Source: an uncultured Eubacteriales bacterium (GTDB taxonomy: Bacteria; Bacillota; Clostridia; Oscillospirales; CAG-272). From it: a stretch of 64,000 nucleotides of DNA. A program made the translations under genes and the position numbers. Of this stretch, positions 23,486 through 30,771 are shown piece by piece. The notes below the pieces were generated by a model, which made no database searches, was not told the DNA's origin, and saw nothing but the letters and a program-made list of their open reading frames with translations. The stretch covers positions 1-64,000 of the forward strand of contig CAKSLQ010000012.1 of NCBI GenBank assembly GCA_934467415.1, given 5' to 3'. Every line of letters begins with the position of its first letter. The first letter of the stretch is position 1.

Positions 23486-25208
23486 GGGTCGCGCCTCCTT
23501 TCATCTGGGATGCCACAATGTCGCGGTAGACCGCGCAGGTCTCAAGCAGTTCTTCGTGCCGACCGATGCCCGCCGCGCGGCCGTCCTCGAGGACGACGAT
23601 GCGGTCGGCGGCAAGCACGGTGCTGATGCGCTGTGCGACGATCAGCACGGCGGCGTCCTTCGTCTCGGCGGCAAGTGCATGGCGCAGCGCCGCGTCGGTC
23701 TTGAAGTCGAGCGCGGAGAAGCTGTCGTCGAAGATGTAGAGGTCGGCGTGCTTCATCAGTGCGCGGGCGATCGCCAGACGCTGGCGCTGGCCGCCCGAGA
23801 AGTTGGTGCCGCCCTGCGAAACACGGCGCGCAAGGCCGTCCGCGTCCGTCATGACGAAGTCCGCCTGCGCCACCGTGAGTGCATGGCGCATTGCGGCGGC
23901 GTCCGCGCCCGGCGCGCCGTCTCTGAGGTTGGATTTCACCGTCCCGGCAAAGAGCCATGCCTGCTGCGGCACATAGGCGATGCGGCGGCGCAGGTCGCCC
24001 TGCGCGAGGCGGCGCATGTCCGTGCCGCAGAAGTCCACCTCGCCGCCCGTCACGTCGTGGAAGCGGAGTGCCAGCTTCGCCACGGTGGATTTGCCGCTGC
24101 CCGTGCTGCCCACGATCGCCACGGTCTCCCCGCGGCGGCAGACGAAGTCCACACCGGAGAGCGTGTCGGCGTCCGCGTCGGCAAAGCGGAAGTTGACGTC
24201 GCGAAAGCGCAGTACCTCCTCGCCGCCCGCCTGTACCGCCGCCGGGGCGGCGGGGTCGGCAATGCCCGGCGTGCGCGTGAGAATTTCGGCAAGACGTCCG
24301 GCGCAGACTGCGGCGCGCGGGATCATGATGAGCGTGAACTGCGCCATCAGGAGGTAAAAGAGGATCATCGCGGCGTACTGGGTCAGCGCCGAGATGTCGC
24401 CGATCTCCATTTGTCCCGCGCCGGTGCGGTTGCCGCCCAGCCACAGGATCGCCACGGTCACGAGGTTGATGACCAGCATCAGCGTGCAGTCCAGCCCCGC
24501 AAACATGCGGTTGGCGCGGATAGACACGCCGCGGTAGCCGTCGAAGACGCCGCCGAGGCGCCCGGCCTCGGCCTCTTCTTTGTTGAATGCGCGCACCACG
24601 CGCACGCCGGTGATGCTCTCGCGCACCGAGAGGTTCATGCGGTCGAGGAAGCGCTGCTGTTTTTCAAAGAGCGGCGTGGCGCGGCGCATCACCAGCACCG
24701 AGGCGGCGAGGATCAGCGCCGTCAGCCCGAGCAGCAGAAAGCCCGCCGTGCGGTCGATGCGAAAGGCGAGGAAAATACCCGCGGCGCAGACCAGCGGCAC
24801 GGGCAGAATGCCCTGGAGCAGCATCACGGTCGTCTGCTGCACGATGCTCACGTCGCTGAGCGTGCGGGTGATGAGCGTACCCGTGCCGAAATGCTCCGCG
24901 TCGTCCGCCGAGAAGGTCAGCGTCTTGTCGTAGACGGCGCAGCGCAGGTCGCGGCCGAAGCACGCCGAAAAGTCGGCGGCGGTGTAGCTTGCGCCGAGCG
25001 CCGCCAACGCCGCGGCGGCGGCGATGACCAGCATCAGGCCGCCGCGGCGCAGGATGCAGCCGAGGTCGCCGCCCGCGATGCCGGTGTTGATGATGTCGGC
25101 AGTCACGGTCGGGATGAGCAGTCCGCCCGCCGCCTCCGCGGCCATGCAGAGGATCACGAGCAGGATTTTGGTTTTGTACGGTTTCAAAAACCGCAGTACG
25201 GTCTTCAT
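23469..25208 (-). CDS. ABC exporter half-transporter (first subunit)
   Basis: 579 residues: transmembrane domain (about 15-310) then ATPase with Walker A IVGSTGSGKSTV, signature FSGGQRQRLAIAR, and a Walker B written DLYIFDDSFSALD. The last has Asp where the catalytic Glu usually stands, the degenerate site expected in one half of a heterodimeric exporter. It is therefore the non-catalytic partner of the following subunit, whose Walker B is LDEATSS. GGAGACC precedes ATG 25208. A family B repeat separates it from the marR gene, so the operon's transcript may run through the repeat. Confidence 0.93.
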   Translation of the reverse strand: MKTVLRFLKPYKTKILLVILCMAAEAAGGLLIPTVTADIINTGIAGGDLGCILRRGGLMLVIAAAAALAALGASYTAADFSACFGRDLRCAVYDKTLTFSADDAEHFGTGTLITRTLSDVSIVQQTTVMLLQGILPVPLVCAAGIFLAFRIDRTAGFLLLGLTALILAASVLVMRRATPLFEKQQRFLDRMNLSVRESITGVRVVRAFNKEEAEAGRLGGVFDGYRGVSIRANRMFAGLDCTLMLVINLVTVAILWLGGNRTGAGQMEIGDISALTQYAAMILFYLLMAQFTLIMIPRAAVCAGRLAEILTRTPGIADPAAPAAVQAGGEEVLRFRDVNFRFADADADTLSGVDFVCRRGETVAIVGSTGSGKSTVAKLALRFHDVTGGEVDFCGTDMRRLAQGDLRRRIAYVPQQAWLFAGTVKSNLRDGAPGADAAAMRHALTVAQADFVMTDADGLARRVSQGGTNFSGGQRQRLAIARALMKHADLYIFDDSFSALDFKTDAALRHALAAETKDAAVLIVAQRISTVLAADRIVVLEDGRAAGIGRHEELLETCAVYRDIVASQMKGGATHGCRI

Positions 25209-25242
25209 AAGGTCTCCTTTGAAAAATGGTGGGTGGATTTAT

Positions 25243-25356
25243 GCCTCCCTTGTGCAAAGGGAGGTGGCACGCGAAGCGTGACGGAGGGATTGTTACATAG
25301 CTAAGGAACAACCCCTCAGGCGTGTTCCACGCCAGCTCCCCTTGCACAGGGGAGCC
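25243..25356. repeat. Family B palindromic repeat inside an operon
   Basis: GCCTCCCTTGTGCAAAGGGAGG, CACGCGAAGCGTG, GGAGGGATTGTTAC, ACAACCCCTC, GCGTGTTCCACGC, AGCTCCCCTTGCACAGGGGAGC. It lies between marR and the ABC genes, which are read in the same direction, so it would be transcribed as a large hairpin within the mRNA and may differentially affect the two parts. Confidence 0.85.
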
Positions 25357-25374
25357 GAATCGCACAAACCGCCC

Positions 25375-25824
25375 CTACTTCACCGCATCCGCGACGCCGT
25401 CGCGGATGGCGGCGATCATGCGGCGCGTCAGCTCCACATAGCGTTCGGCGTCCGCGCCGAGTGCGTCGAGCGCGCGCTCCTCGATCGCGAAAAACGGGTA
25501 GATCACGCGGTCGCAGAACGCCTTGCCCACATCGGTCAGCCGCAGTGCTTTGCCGCTCCGCACGCCGGGGAGCTGATCGAGCGCAACATATCCCTGCTTT
25601 GCCAGCGCCGCTGCCGCCGAGTTGATGCTCTGCCGCGGCATGTGAAACACATCGGCCAGCGCATTCTGCGTCTTCACCTCGTCGCTCTCGCAGATCGCGT
25701 ACAGAATCCAGAATGCCGTGTCCGACAGTCCGAAGTGCGCCGCATAGGCGGAATAGATGTCGTCCTGCTCCATGTACAGCGCGTTGAGCGCCGCGTTCAA
25801 TCTTGTCATCTCTTTCAAGTACAT
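25375..25824 (-). CDS. MarR-family transcriptional regulator
   Basis: 149 residues from ATG 25824; TTG 25839 is an alternative start five codons earlier, but AAAGAGAG sits ideally before the ATG. The winged-helix region contains LSDTAFWILYAICESDEVKT, QNALADVFHMPRQSINSAAA, ALAKQGYVALDQLPG and the wing RSGKALRLTDVGKAF. It probably represses its own operon with the two ABC exporter genes, releasing DNA when a toxic ligand binds. A perfect 22-bp palindrome lies directly upstream. The MATE exporter on the other side of the same gap may be a second target. Confidence 0.9.
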   Translation of the reverse strand: MYLKEMTRLNAALNALYMEQDDIYSAYAAHFGLSDTAFWILYAICESDEVKTQNALADVFHMPRQSINSAAAALAKQGYVALDQLPGVRSGKALRLTDVGKAFCDRVIYPFFAIEERALDALGADAERYVELTRRMIAAIRDGVADAVK

Positions 25825-25836
25825 CACGCTCTCTTT

Positions 25837-25858
25837 CAAAATCCGATTTCGGATTTTG
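25837..25858. promoter_or_regulatory. Perfect palindromic operator upstream of marR
   Basis: CAAAATCCGA (25837-25846) and TCGGATTTTG (25849-25858) form a perfect inverted repeat with a two-base spacer. It is the typical size of a MarR dimer site and overlaps TTGACA (minus strand, complement of 25857-25862), a possible -35 box for marR. Autoregulation is inferred. Confidence 0.75.
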
Positions 25859-25932
25859 TCAAGGGTTTTGTAAAAAAATTGTGCTGTCGGAAATACGGGT
25901 CGAAAGCGGCCGCATTTCGTCGCTTTGTCGGA

Positions 25933-25961
25933 TTGACGTGCGCCGGATTTCGCGGTATAAT
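25933..25961 (+). promoter_or_regulatory. Sigma-A promoter of the MATE gene
   Basis: TTGACG at 25933-25938 and TATAAT at 25956-25961, 17 bases apart, followed by GAAGGAGAG before ATG 25992. It lies 75 bases from the MarR palindrome. Confidence 0.8.
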
Positions 25962-25991
25962 AAGTTGTTGTTTATTTTGAAGGAGAGTACT

Positions 25992-27398
25992 ATGGATTTG
26001 CAAAAAGAAAACAAGATGGGCACAATGCCGGTCGGCCGGCTGCTCATCTCCATGTCGCTGCCGATGATCGTCTCCATGCTGGTGCAGGCGCTGTACAACG
26101 TGGTGGACAGCTATTTCGTCGGCATGGTCAGCCTCGAGGCGCTGACCGCCGTCGGACAGGCCTTTTCGGCGCAGAATCTCATGATCGGCATCGCCACCGG
26201 CACGGGCGTCGGCGTCAACGCGCTGCTCTCGAAGTCGCTCGGCGAAAAGGACCCCGTGCGCGCCAACCGCATCGCCGAAAACGGCGTGCTGCTTGCGCTC
26301 GTCGGCTACGTCGTCATCCTCGTCTTCGGGCTGTTCGGCTGCAATCTGTATTTCGACGGCATTCTCAGCTCGGCGGAGCTGGACGCGGGGCTGGACCTCG
26401 CCGCCGTCAAGGAGAGCGGCATCGCGTACCTGCGCATCTGCACGATCCTGTCGCTGTTCGTCTTCCTCGAGATCATGTTTGAGCGGCTGATGCAGTCCAC
26501 GGGCAAGACCATCTACACCATGTACACGCAGGGCGTCGGCGCGATCTTCAACATCGTGTTTGACCCCATCTTCATTCTGGACGAGCTGCCGTTCGGCCTG
26601 CGCGGCCTCGGCCTCGGTGCGGCGGGCGCCGCATGGGCAACCGTGCTCGGCCAGGCGGTCGCCTGCGCCCTCGCCATCCTGCTCAATCACCGGTTCAACA
26701 CCGAGATCCGGCTGCAGGTGCGCAAGTTCCGCCCGGATCTTTCCATCATCAAGAGCATATACGCCATCGGCGTCCCCTCGATCATCATGGTCGCGGTCGG
26801 CTCGGTCATGTACTATGCGATGAATATCATTCTCATGGGCGTGTCCGCGTTCGGCGCGTCGATCTTCGGTGTGTATTTCAAGCTGCAAAGCTTCGTCTTC
26901 ATGCCGCTGTTCGGCATGAACAACGGCGTCATCCCGATCATCGCCTACAACTACGGCGCGGGCAACCGCCGCCGCATGATGAAGACGGTGAAGCTCGCCG
27001 CCGTCGTTGCGCTCGGCTTCATGCTGCTCGGCCTGCTCCTCATGCAGCTCATCCCGGACGTGCTGCTCTCGCTGTTCATCAAGGAGGCGGCGGTCGTTGA
27101 CCTCGGCTGCACCGCGCTGCGCATCATCAGCACGAGCTTCCTGTTCGCGGGCGTGTGCATCGTCCTCGGCTCGGTGTTTCAGGCGCTCGGCCGCGGCTCG
27201 TATTCGATGCTGGTGTCCATCGCGCGCCAGCTGCTCGTGCTTGTCCCGGTCGCGTATCTGCTCGCGCGCAGCGGCGATCTGAACCGGATCTGGTGGAGCT
27301 ATCCCATCGCGGAGCTGGTCTCGCTCACGGTCACGCTCCTGCTCTTTACGCGCATCTATCGGCAGATTATCGCGGGAATCCCCGAGGGCGCGGAGTAA
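25992..27398 (+). CDS. MATE-family multidrug exporter
   Basis: 468 residues, about 12 membrane segments. MATE-type stretches: LPMIVSMLVQALYNVVDSYF, GTGVGVNALLSKSLGEKD, FNIVFDPIFI, FGMNNGVIPIIAYNYGAGNR and VFQALGRGSYSMLVSIARQL. It couples Na+ or H+ entry to efflux of cationic drugs or metabolites. ATG 25992 is chosen on GAAGGAGAG; earlier in-frame codons fall in the promoter. It is divergent from marR/ABC and so may join that drug-response unit. It is distinct in sequence from the two tandem MATE paralogues at 34366-37338. Confidence 0.94.
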   Translation: MDLQKENKMGTMPVGRLLISMSLPMIVSMLVQALYNVVDSYFVGMVSLEALTAVGQAFSAQNLMIGIATGTGVGVNALLSKSLGEKDPVRANRIAENGVLLALVGYVVILVFGLFGCNLYFDGILSSAELDAGLDLAAVKESGIAYLRICTILSLFVFLEIMFERLMQSTGKTIYTMYTQGVGAIFNIVFDPIFILDELPFGLRGLGLGAAGAAWATVLGQAVACALAILLNHRFNTEIRLQVRKFRPDLSIIKSIYAIGVPSIIMVAVGSVMYYAMNIILMGVSAFGASIFGVYFKLQSFVFMPLFGMNNGVIPIIAYNYGAGNRRRMMKTVKLAAVVALGFMLLGLLLMQLIPDVLLSLFIKEAAVVDLGCTALRIISTSFLFAGVCIVLGSVFQALGRGSYSMLVSIARQLLVLVPVAYLLARSGDLNRIWWSYPIAELVSLTVTLLLFTRIYRQIIAGIPEGAE

Positions 27399-27436
27399 GC
27401 GTCTATCCAAGCCGCCCCCGCCAAATTTACCGAAAA

Positions 27437-27484
27437 AATCTATATATTGTTGTACAATTTGCCACTTGAAACTACATATTGCGG
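27437..27484 (+). promoter_or_regulatory. Tandem NrdR-box-like sites
   Basis: CTATATATTG at 27440-27449 and CTACATATTG at 27472-27481 are direct repeats offset by exactly 32 bases (three helical turns). The position, just upstream of nrdD, the core ATAT/TTG and the spacing match the paired 16-bp NrdR boxes known for ribonucleotide reductase operons. The second box lies between the -35 and -10 boxes, so repressor binding would block transcription. Confidence 0.7.
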
Positions 27485-27495
27485 TATGGTACAAT
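27466..27495 (+). promoter_or_regulatory. Promoter of the nrdD operon
   Basis: TTGAAA at 27466-27471 and TACAAT at 27490-27495, 18 bases apart, followed by AATGGAGGT before ATG 27536. Confidence 0.75.
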
Positions 27496-27535
27496 AAAAA
27501 CACTTTAGGAATAATTCTCAAAATGGAGGTACGCC

Positions 27536-29656
27536 ATGATCCGCATCATCAAAAAAGACGGCACACGCGAGGACTACAATGTGCAGAAGGTCGTCGTTGC
27601 CGTGACGAAATCCGCCAACCGCGCGCTCGTCACCTTCACCGACGAGGATTATAAAAAGATCTGCGCCTTTGTGGACAGCCGCGTTTTGCAGATGGGCAAG
27701 GACGAGATCCCCATCGCGGAGATGCACAACATCGTGGAGGGCGCGCTGGACGCAGTCAATCCCGCCGTTGCCAAGAGCTACCGCGATTACCGCAACTACA
27801 AGCAGGACTTTGTCCACATGCTCGACGAGGTCTACCGCAAGAGCCAGGCCATCATGTACATCGGCGACAAGGAGAATTCCAACGCGGACTCCGCGCTGGT
27901 GTCCACCAAGCGCTCGCTGATCTTCAATCAGCTCAACAAGGAGCTGTATCAGAAGTTCTTCCTCACGGTCGAGGAATTGCAGGCCTGCCGCGACGGCTAT
28001 ATCTACGTCCACGACATGTCCGCGCGCCGCGACACGATGAACTGCTGCCTCTTCAATGTGGCGGCGGTGCTGGAGGGCGGCTTTGAGATGGGCAACCTCT
28101 GGTACAACGAGCCGAAGACGCTCGACGTCGCGTTCGACGTCATCGGCGACATCGTGCTCAGCGCGGCCAGCCAGCAGTACGGCGGCTTCACCGTGCCCGA
28201 GGCGGACAAAATCCTGTCGAAGTACGCCGCGCGCAGCTATGACAAGTACATGGAGAAGTACCGCGCGCTCGGCCTTGACGAGGCGCGCTGTGAGGAAGAG
28301 ACGACAAAGGACCTTGAAAACGACTTTCACCAGGGCTTCCAGGGCTGGGAATACAAGTTCAACACCGTGGCGTCCAGCCGCGGCGACTATCCGTTCATCA
28401 CCGTGACCTTCGGCCTCGGCCGCGACCGCTTTGCAAAGATGGCGTCGAAGGCGATCCTCGCCGTCCGCCGCGGCGGTCAGGGCAAAAAGTGGTGCAAGAA
28501 GCCGGTGCTTTTTCCGAAGCTGGTCTTCCTCTACGACGAAAACCTGCACGGCGAGGGCGGGGAGCTGGAGGACGTCTTCGAGGCGGGCGTGGACTGCTCG
28601 CAGCGCTCGATGTACCCCGACTGGCTCTCGCTCACGGGCGACGGCTATGTGGCGGGCATCTACAAGCGCTACGGCAAGGTCATTTCGCCGATGGGCTGCC
28701 GCGCGTTTCTCTCGCCGTGGTTTGAGCGCGGGGGCATGAAGCCCGCGGATGATGAGGACGAGCCGGTCTTCGTCGGCCGCTTCAACATCGGCGCGGTCAG
28801 CCTGCATCTGCCGATGATCTACGCCAAGGCGCAGAAGGAGAGCCGCGATTTCTACGAGGTGCTGGACTACTATCTCGAGCTGATCCGCAAGCTGCACCTG
28901 CGCACCTACGAGTATCTCGGCGAAATGCGCGCGTCCACCAATCCGCTCGCCTACTGCGAGGGCGGGTTCTACGGCGGACACCTCGGCATCCATGACAAGA
29001 TCAAGCCGCTGCTCGCGAGCGCCACGGCCTCCTTCGGCATCACCGCGCTCAACGAATTGCAGCAGCTGCACAACCACAAGTCGCTCGTTGAGGACGGCCG
29101 CTTTGCCATCGAGGTGATGGAGCACATCAACGAGAAGCTCGCCCGGTTCAAGGAGGAGGACGGCCGCCTGTACGCGATGTACGGCACGCCGGCCGAGAGC
29201 CTCTGCGGGCTTCAGGTCGAGCAGTTCCGCCGGAAGTACGGCATCGTCGAGAACGTGTCCGACCGCCCCTATGTGTCCAACTCCTTCCACTGCCACGTCT
29301 CCGAGGAGATCACGCCGATCGAGAAGCAGGACCTGGAGGGCCGCTTCTGGGATCTGATGAACGGCGGCAAGATCCAGTACGTCAAGTACCCGATCGAGTA
29401 CAACCGCGAGGCGGTCAGGACGCTGGTGCGCCGCGCGATGGGCAAGGGCTTCTACGAGGGCGTCAACCTCTCGCTCGCCTACTGCGACGACTGCGGCCAT
29501 CAGGAGCTGGAGATGGACGTCTGCCCGAAGTGCGGGTCGAAGAATCTGACCAAGATCGACCGCATGAACGGCTACCTCTCCTATTCGCGCGTCAAGGGCG
29601 ACACCCGCCTCAACGCCGCAAAGATGGCGGAGATCAAAGACAGAAAGTCGATGTAA
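27536..29656 (+). CDS. nrdD: Anaerobic ribonucleoside-triphosphate reductase (class III)
   Basis: 706 residues. The N-terminal ATP-cone (MIRIIKKDGTREDYNVQKVV) is the allosteric domain. The catalytic barrel contains DMSARRDTMNCCLFNVAAVL and QQYGGFTVPEADKIL. A C-terminal zinc site uses CDDCG and CPKCG. The glycyl-radical loop RMNGYLS places the radical Gly at about 679. It reduces NTPs to dNTPs without oxygen, with formate as usual reductant, and shows the organism can make DNA anaerobically. nrdG follows four bases after the stop. No class I or II reductase is present in the window. Confidence 0.97.
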   Translation: MIRIIKKDGTREDYNVQKVVVAVTKSANRALVTFTDEDYKKICAFVDSRVLQMGKDEIPIAEMHNIVEGALDAVNPAVAKSYRDYRNYKQDFVHMLDEVYRKSQAIMYIGDKENSNADSALVSTKRSLIFNQLNKELYQKFFLTVEELQACRDGYIYVHDMSARRDTMNCCLFNVAAVLEGGFEMGNLWYNEPKTLDVAFDVIGDIVLSAASQQYGGFTVPEADKILSKYAARSYDKYMEKYRALGLDEARCEEETTKDLENDFHQGFQGWEYKFNTVASSRGDYPFITVTFGLGRDRFAKMASKAILAVRRGGQGKKWCKKPVLFPKLVFLYDENLHGEGGELEDVFEAGVDCSQRSMYPDWLSLTGDGYVAGIYKRYGKVISPMGCRAFLSPWFERGGMKPADDEDEPVFVGRFNIGAVSLHLPMIYAKAQKESRDFYEVLDYYLELIRKLHLRTYEYLGEMRASTNPLAYCEGGFYGGHLGIHDKIKPLLASATASFGITALNELQQLHNHKSLVEDGRFAIEVMEHINEKLARFKEEDGRLYAMYGTPAESLCGLQVEQFRRKYGIVENVSDRPYVSNSFHCHVSEEITPIEKQDLEGRFWDLMNGGKIQYVKYPIEYNREAVRTLVRRAMGKGFYEGVNLSLAYCDDCGHQELEMDVCPKCGSKNLTKIDRMNGYLSYSRVKGDTRLNAAKMAEIKDRKSM

Positions 29657-29660
29657 GAAG

Positions 29661-30176
29661 ATGAACTATCACAATATCACCACCGACGACATGCTCAACG
29701 GTGACGGTCTGCGCACCGTGCTCTGGGTGGCGGGCTGCGGCCACGCCTGCCCCGGCTGTCACAACCCGGTCACCTGGGACGCGTGCGGCGGGCTTCCGTT
29801 TGATGCGGCGGCGAAGGCGGAGCTGTTTGAAAAGCTCGCAAAGCCGCACATCAGCGGCATCACGCTCAGCGGGGGCGACCCGCTCTATCCCGCCAACCGC
29901 GAGGCGGTCACGGCGCTGGCCGCCGAGGTGCGCGCCCGCTTCCCGAAGAAGACGGTCTGGCTCTACACGGGGTATACCTATGAGGAGATCGCCGACCTGC
30001 CGGTGCTCGGCTTTGTCGATGTGCTGGTGGACGGCCGCTATGACGAGACAAAGCGCGATGTCAGGCTGCACTGGAAGGGCAGTGCCAACCAGCGCGTCAT
30101 CGACATCCCGGCGACGCGCGCGGCGGGCGAAGTCGTGCTGCACGACACCGACTATGGAAAGGATAAGACGAGATGA
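29661..30176 (+). CDS. nrdG: Anaerobic RNR activating protein (radical SAM)
   Basis: 171 residues. The radical SAM motif CGHACPGC uses Cys 26, 30 and 33; LSGGDPLYPANREAVTALA is the SAM-binding strand. It forms the glycyl radical on NrdD using a 4Fe-4S cluster and SAM. ATG 29661 follows AGAAG weakly, but it lies directly after nrdD and coupling is expected. The dUTPase start overlaps its stop (ATGA), an unusual but sensible addition to a dNTP-supply operon. Confidence 0.97.
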   Translation: MNYHNITTDDMLNGDGLRTVLWVAGCGHACPGCHNPVTWDACGGLPFDAAAKAELFEKLAKPHISGITLSGGDPLYPANREAVTALAAEVRARFPKKTVWLYTGYTYEEIADLPVLGFVDVLVDGRYDETKRDVRLHWKGSANQRVIDIPATRAAGEVVLHDTDYGKDKTR

Positions 30177-30673
30177 AGCGCATTGCAAGATTTGAGAAGG
30201 TTTCCGAGGCGCAGTTCTGCGAGGGGTATCGCGACTGCTTCGGCGAGGACGGCGCCGCCGTCTACGGGACACTGAAGCTGCCGCGCCGCGCCACGGCGGG
30301 CAGCGCGGGCTATGATTTTTACACGCCGCGCGCGCTGACCATCGCGCAGGGCGAGACGGTCAAGATCCCCACGGGCATCCGCGCCTGCATCGAGGACGGC
30401 TGGGTGCTCCAGATTTACCCGCGCAGCGGGCTGGGGTTCAAATACCGCTTACAGCTGAACAACACGGTCGGCATCATCGACAGCGACTATTACCATGCCG
30501 CGAACGAGGGACACATCTTCGTCAAGATCACCAATGATTCCAACGAGGAAAAGACGCTCACGCTTGCCGCGGGCGACGCCTTCGCGCAGGGCGTGTTCGT
30601 CGAGTACGGCATCACCTTTGACGACGACGCCGACGGCGTCCGCCGCGGCGGCTTCGGCTCGACGGGGAAGTAA
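30173..30673 (+). CDS. dut: dUTP diphosphatase (dUTPase)
   Basis: 166 residues. The trimeric dUTPase motifs are present in order: motif 1 RATAGSAGYDFY, motif 2 IYPRSGLGFKY, motif 3 NNTVGIIDSDYY, motif 4 GDAFAQGVF, and the C-terminal glycine-rich arm motif 5 RRGGFGSTGK. It hydrolyses dUTP to dUMP, preventing uracil incorporation and supplying dTMP synthesis. The ~30-residue N-terminal extension (RFEKVSEAQFCEGYRDCFGE) is longer than in minimal dUTPases. It overlaps nrdG by four bases, so it should be co-regulated with NrdR. Confidence 0.95.
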   Translation: MKRIARFEKVSEAQFCEGYRDCFGEDGAAVYGTLKLPRRATAGSAGYDFYTPRALTIAQGETVKIPTGIRACIEDGWVLQIYPRSGLGFKYRLQLNNTVGIIDSDYYHAANEGHIFVKITNDSNEEKTLTLAAGDAFAQGVFVEYGITFDDDADGVRRGGFGSTGK

Positions 30674-30689
30674 GAACGCACCGCACATA

Positions 30690-30728
30690 AAAACAGCCCG
30701 CCTTTGCTTTTGCGAGGCGGGCTGTTTT
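30690..30728. terminator. Terminator of the nrdD-nrdG-dut operon
   Basis: aaaacagcccgcct (30690-30703) / aggcgggctgtttt (30715-30728), ending in T-run on both strands. A second hairpin, AAAGGGAGCTTTC / GAAAGCTCCCTTT (30737-30768), follows and probably serves the minus-strand sialidase-like gene. Confidence 0.88.
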
Positions 30729-30771
30729 GGAAAGGGAAAGGGAGCTTTCGCGAAAGAAAGCTCCCTTTTTC

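Noticed and set aside
23484..25304. Long plus-strand frame opposite the first ABC gene
   Set aside because: The minus strand shows Walker A, signature and Walker B motifs; the plus frame is a GC-driven shadow.
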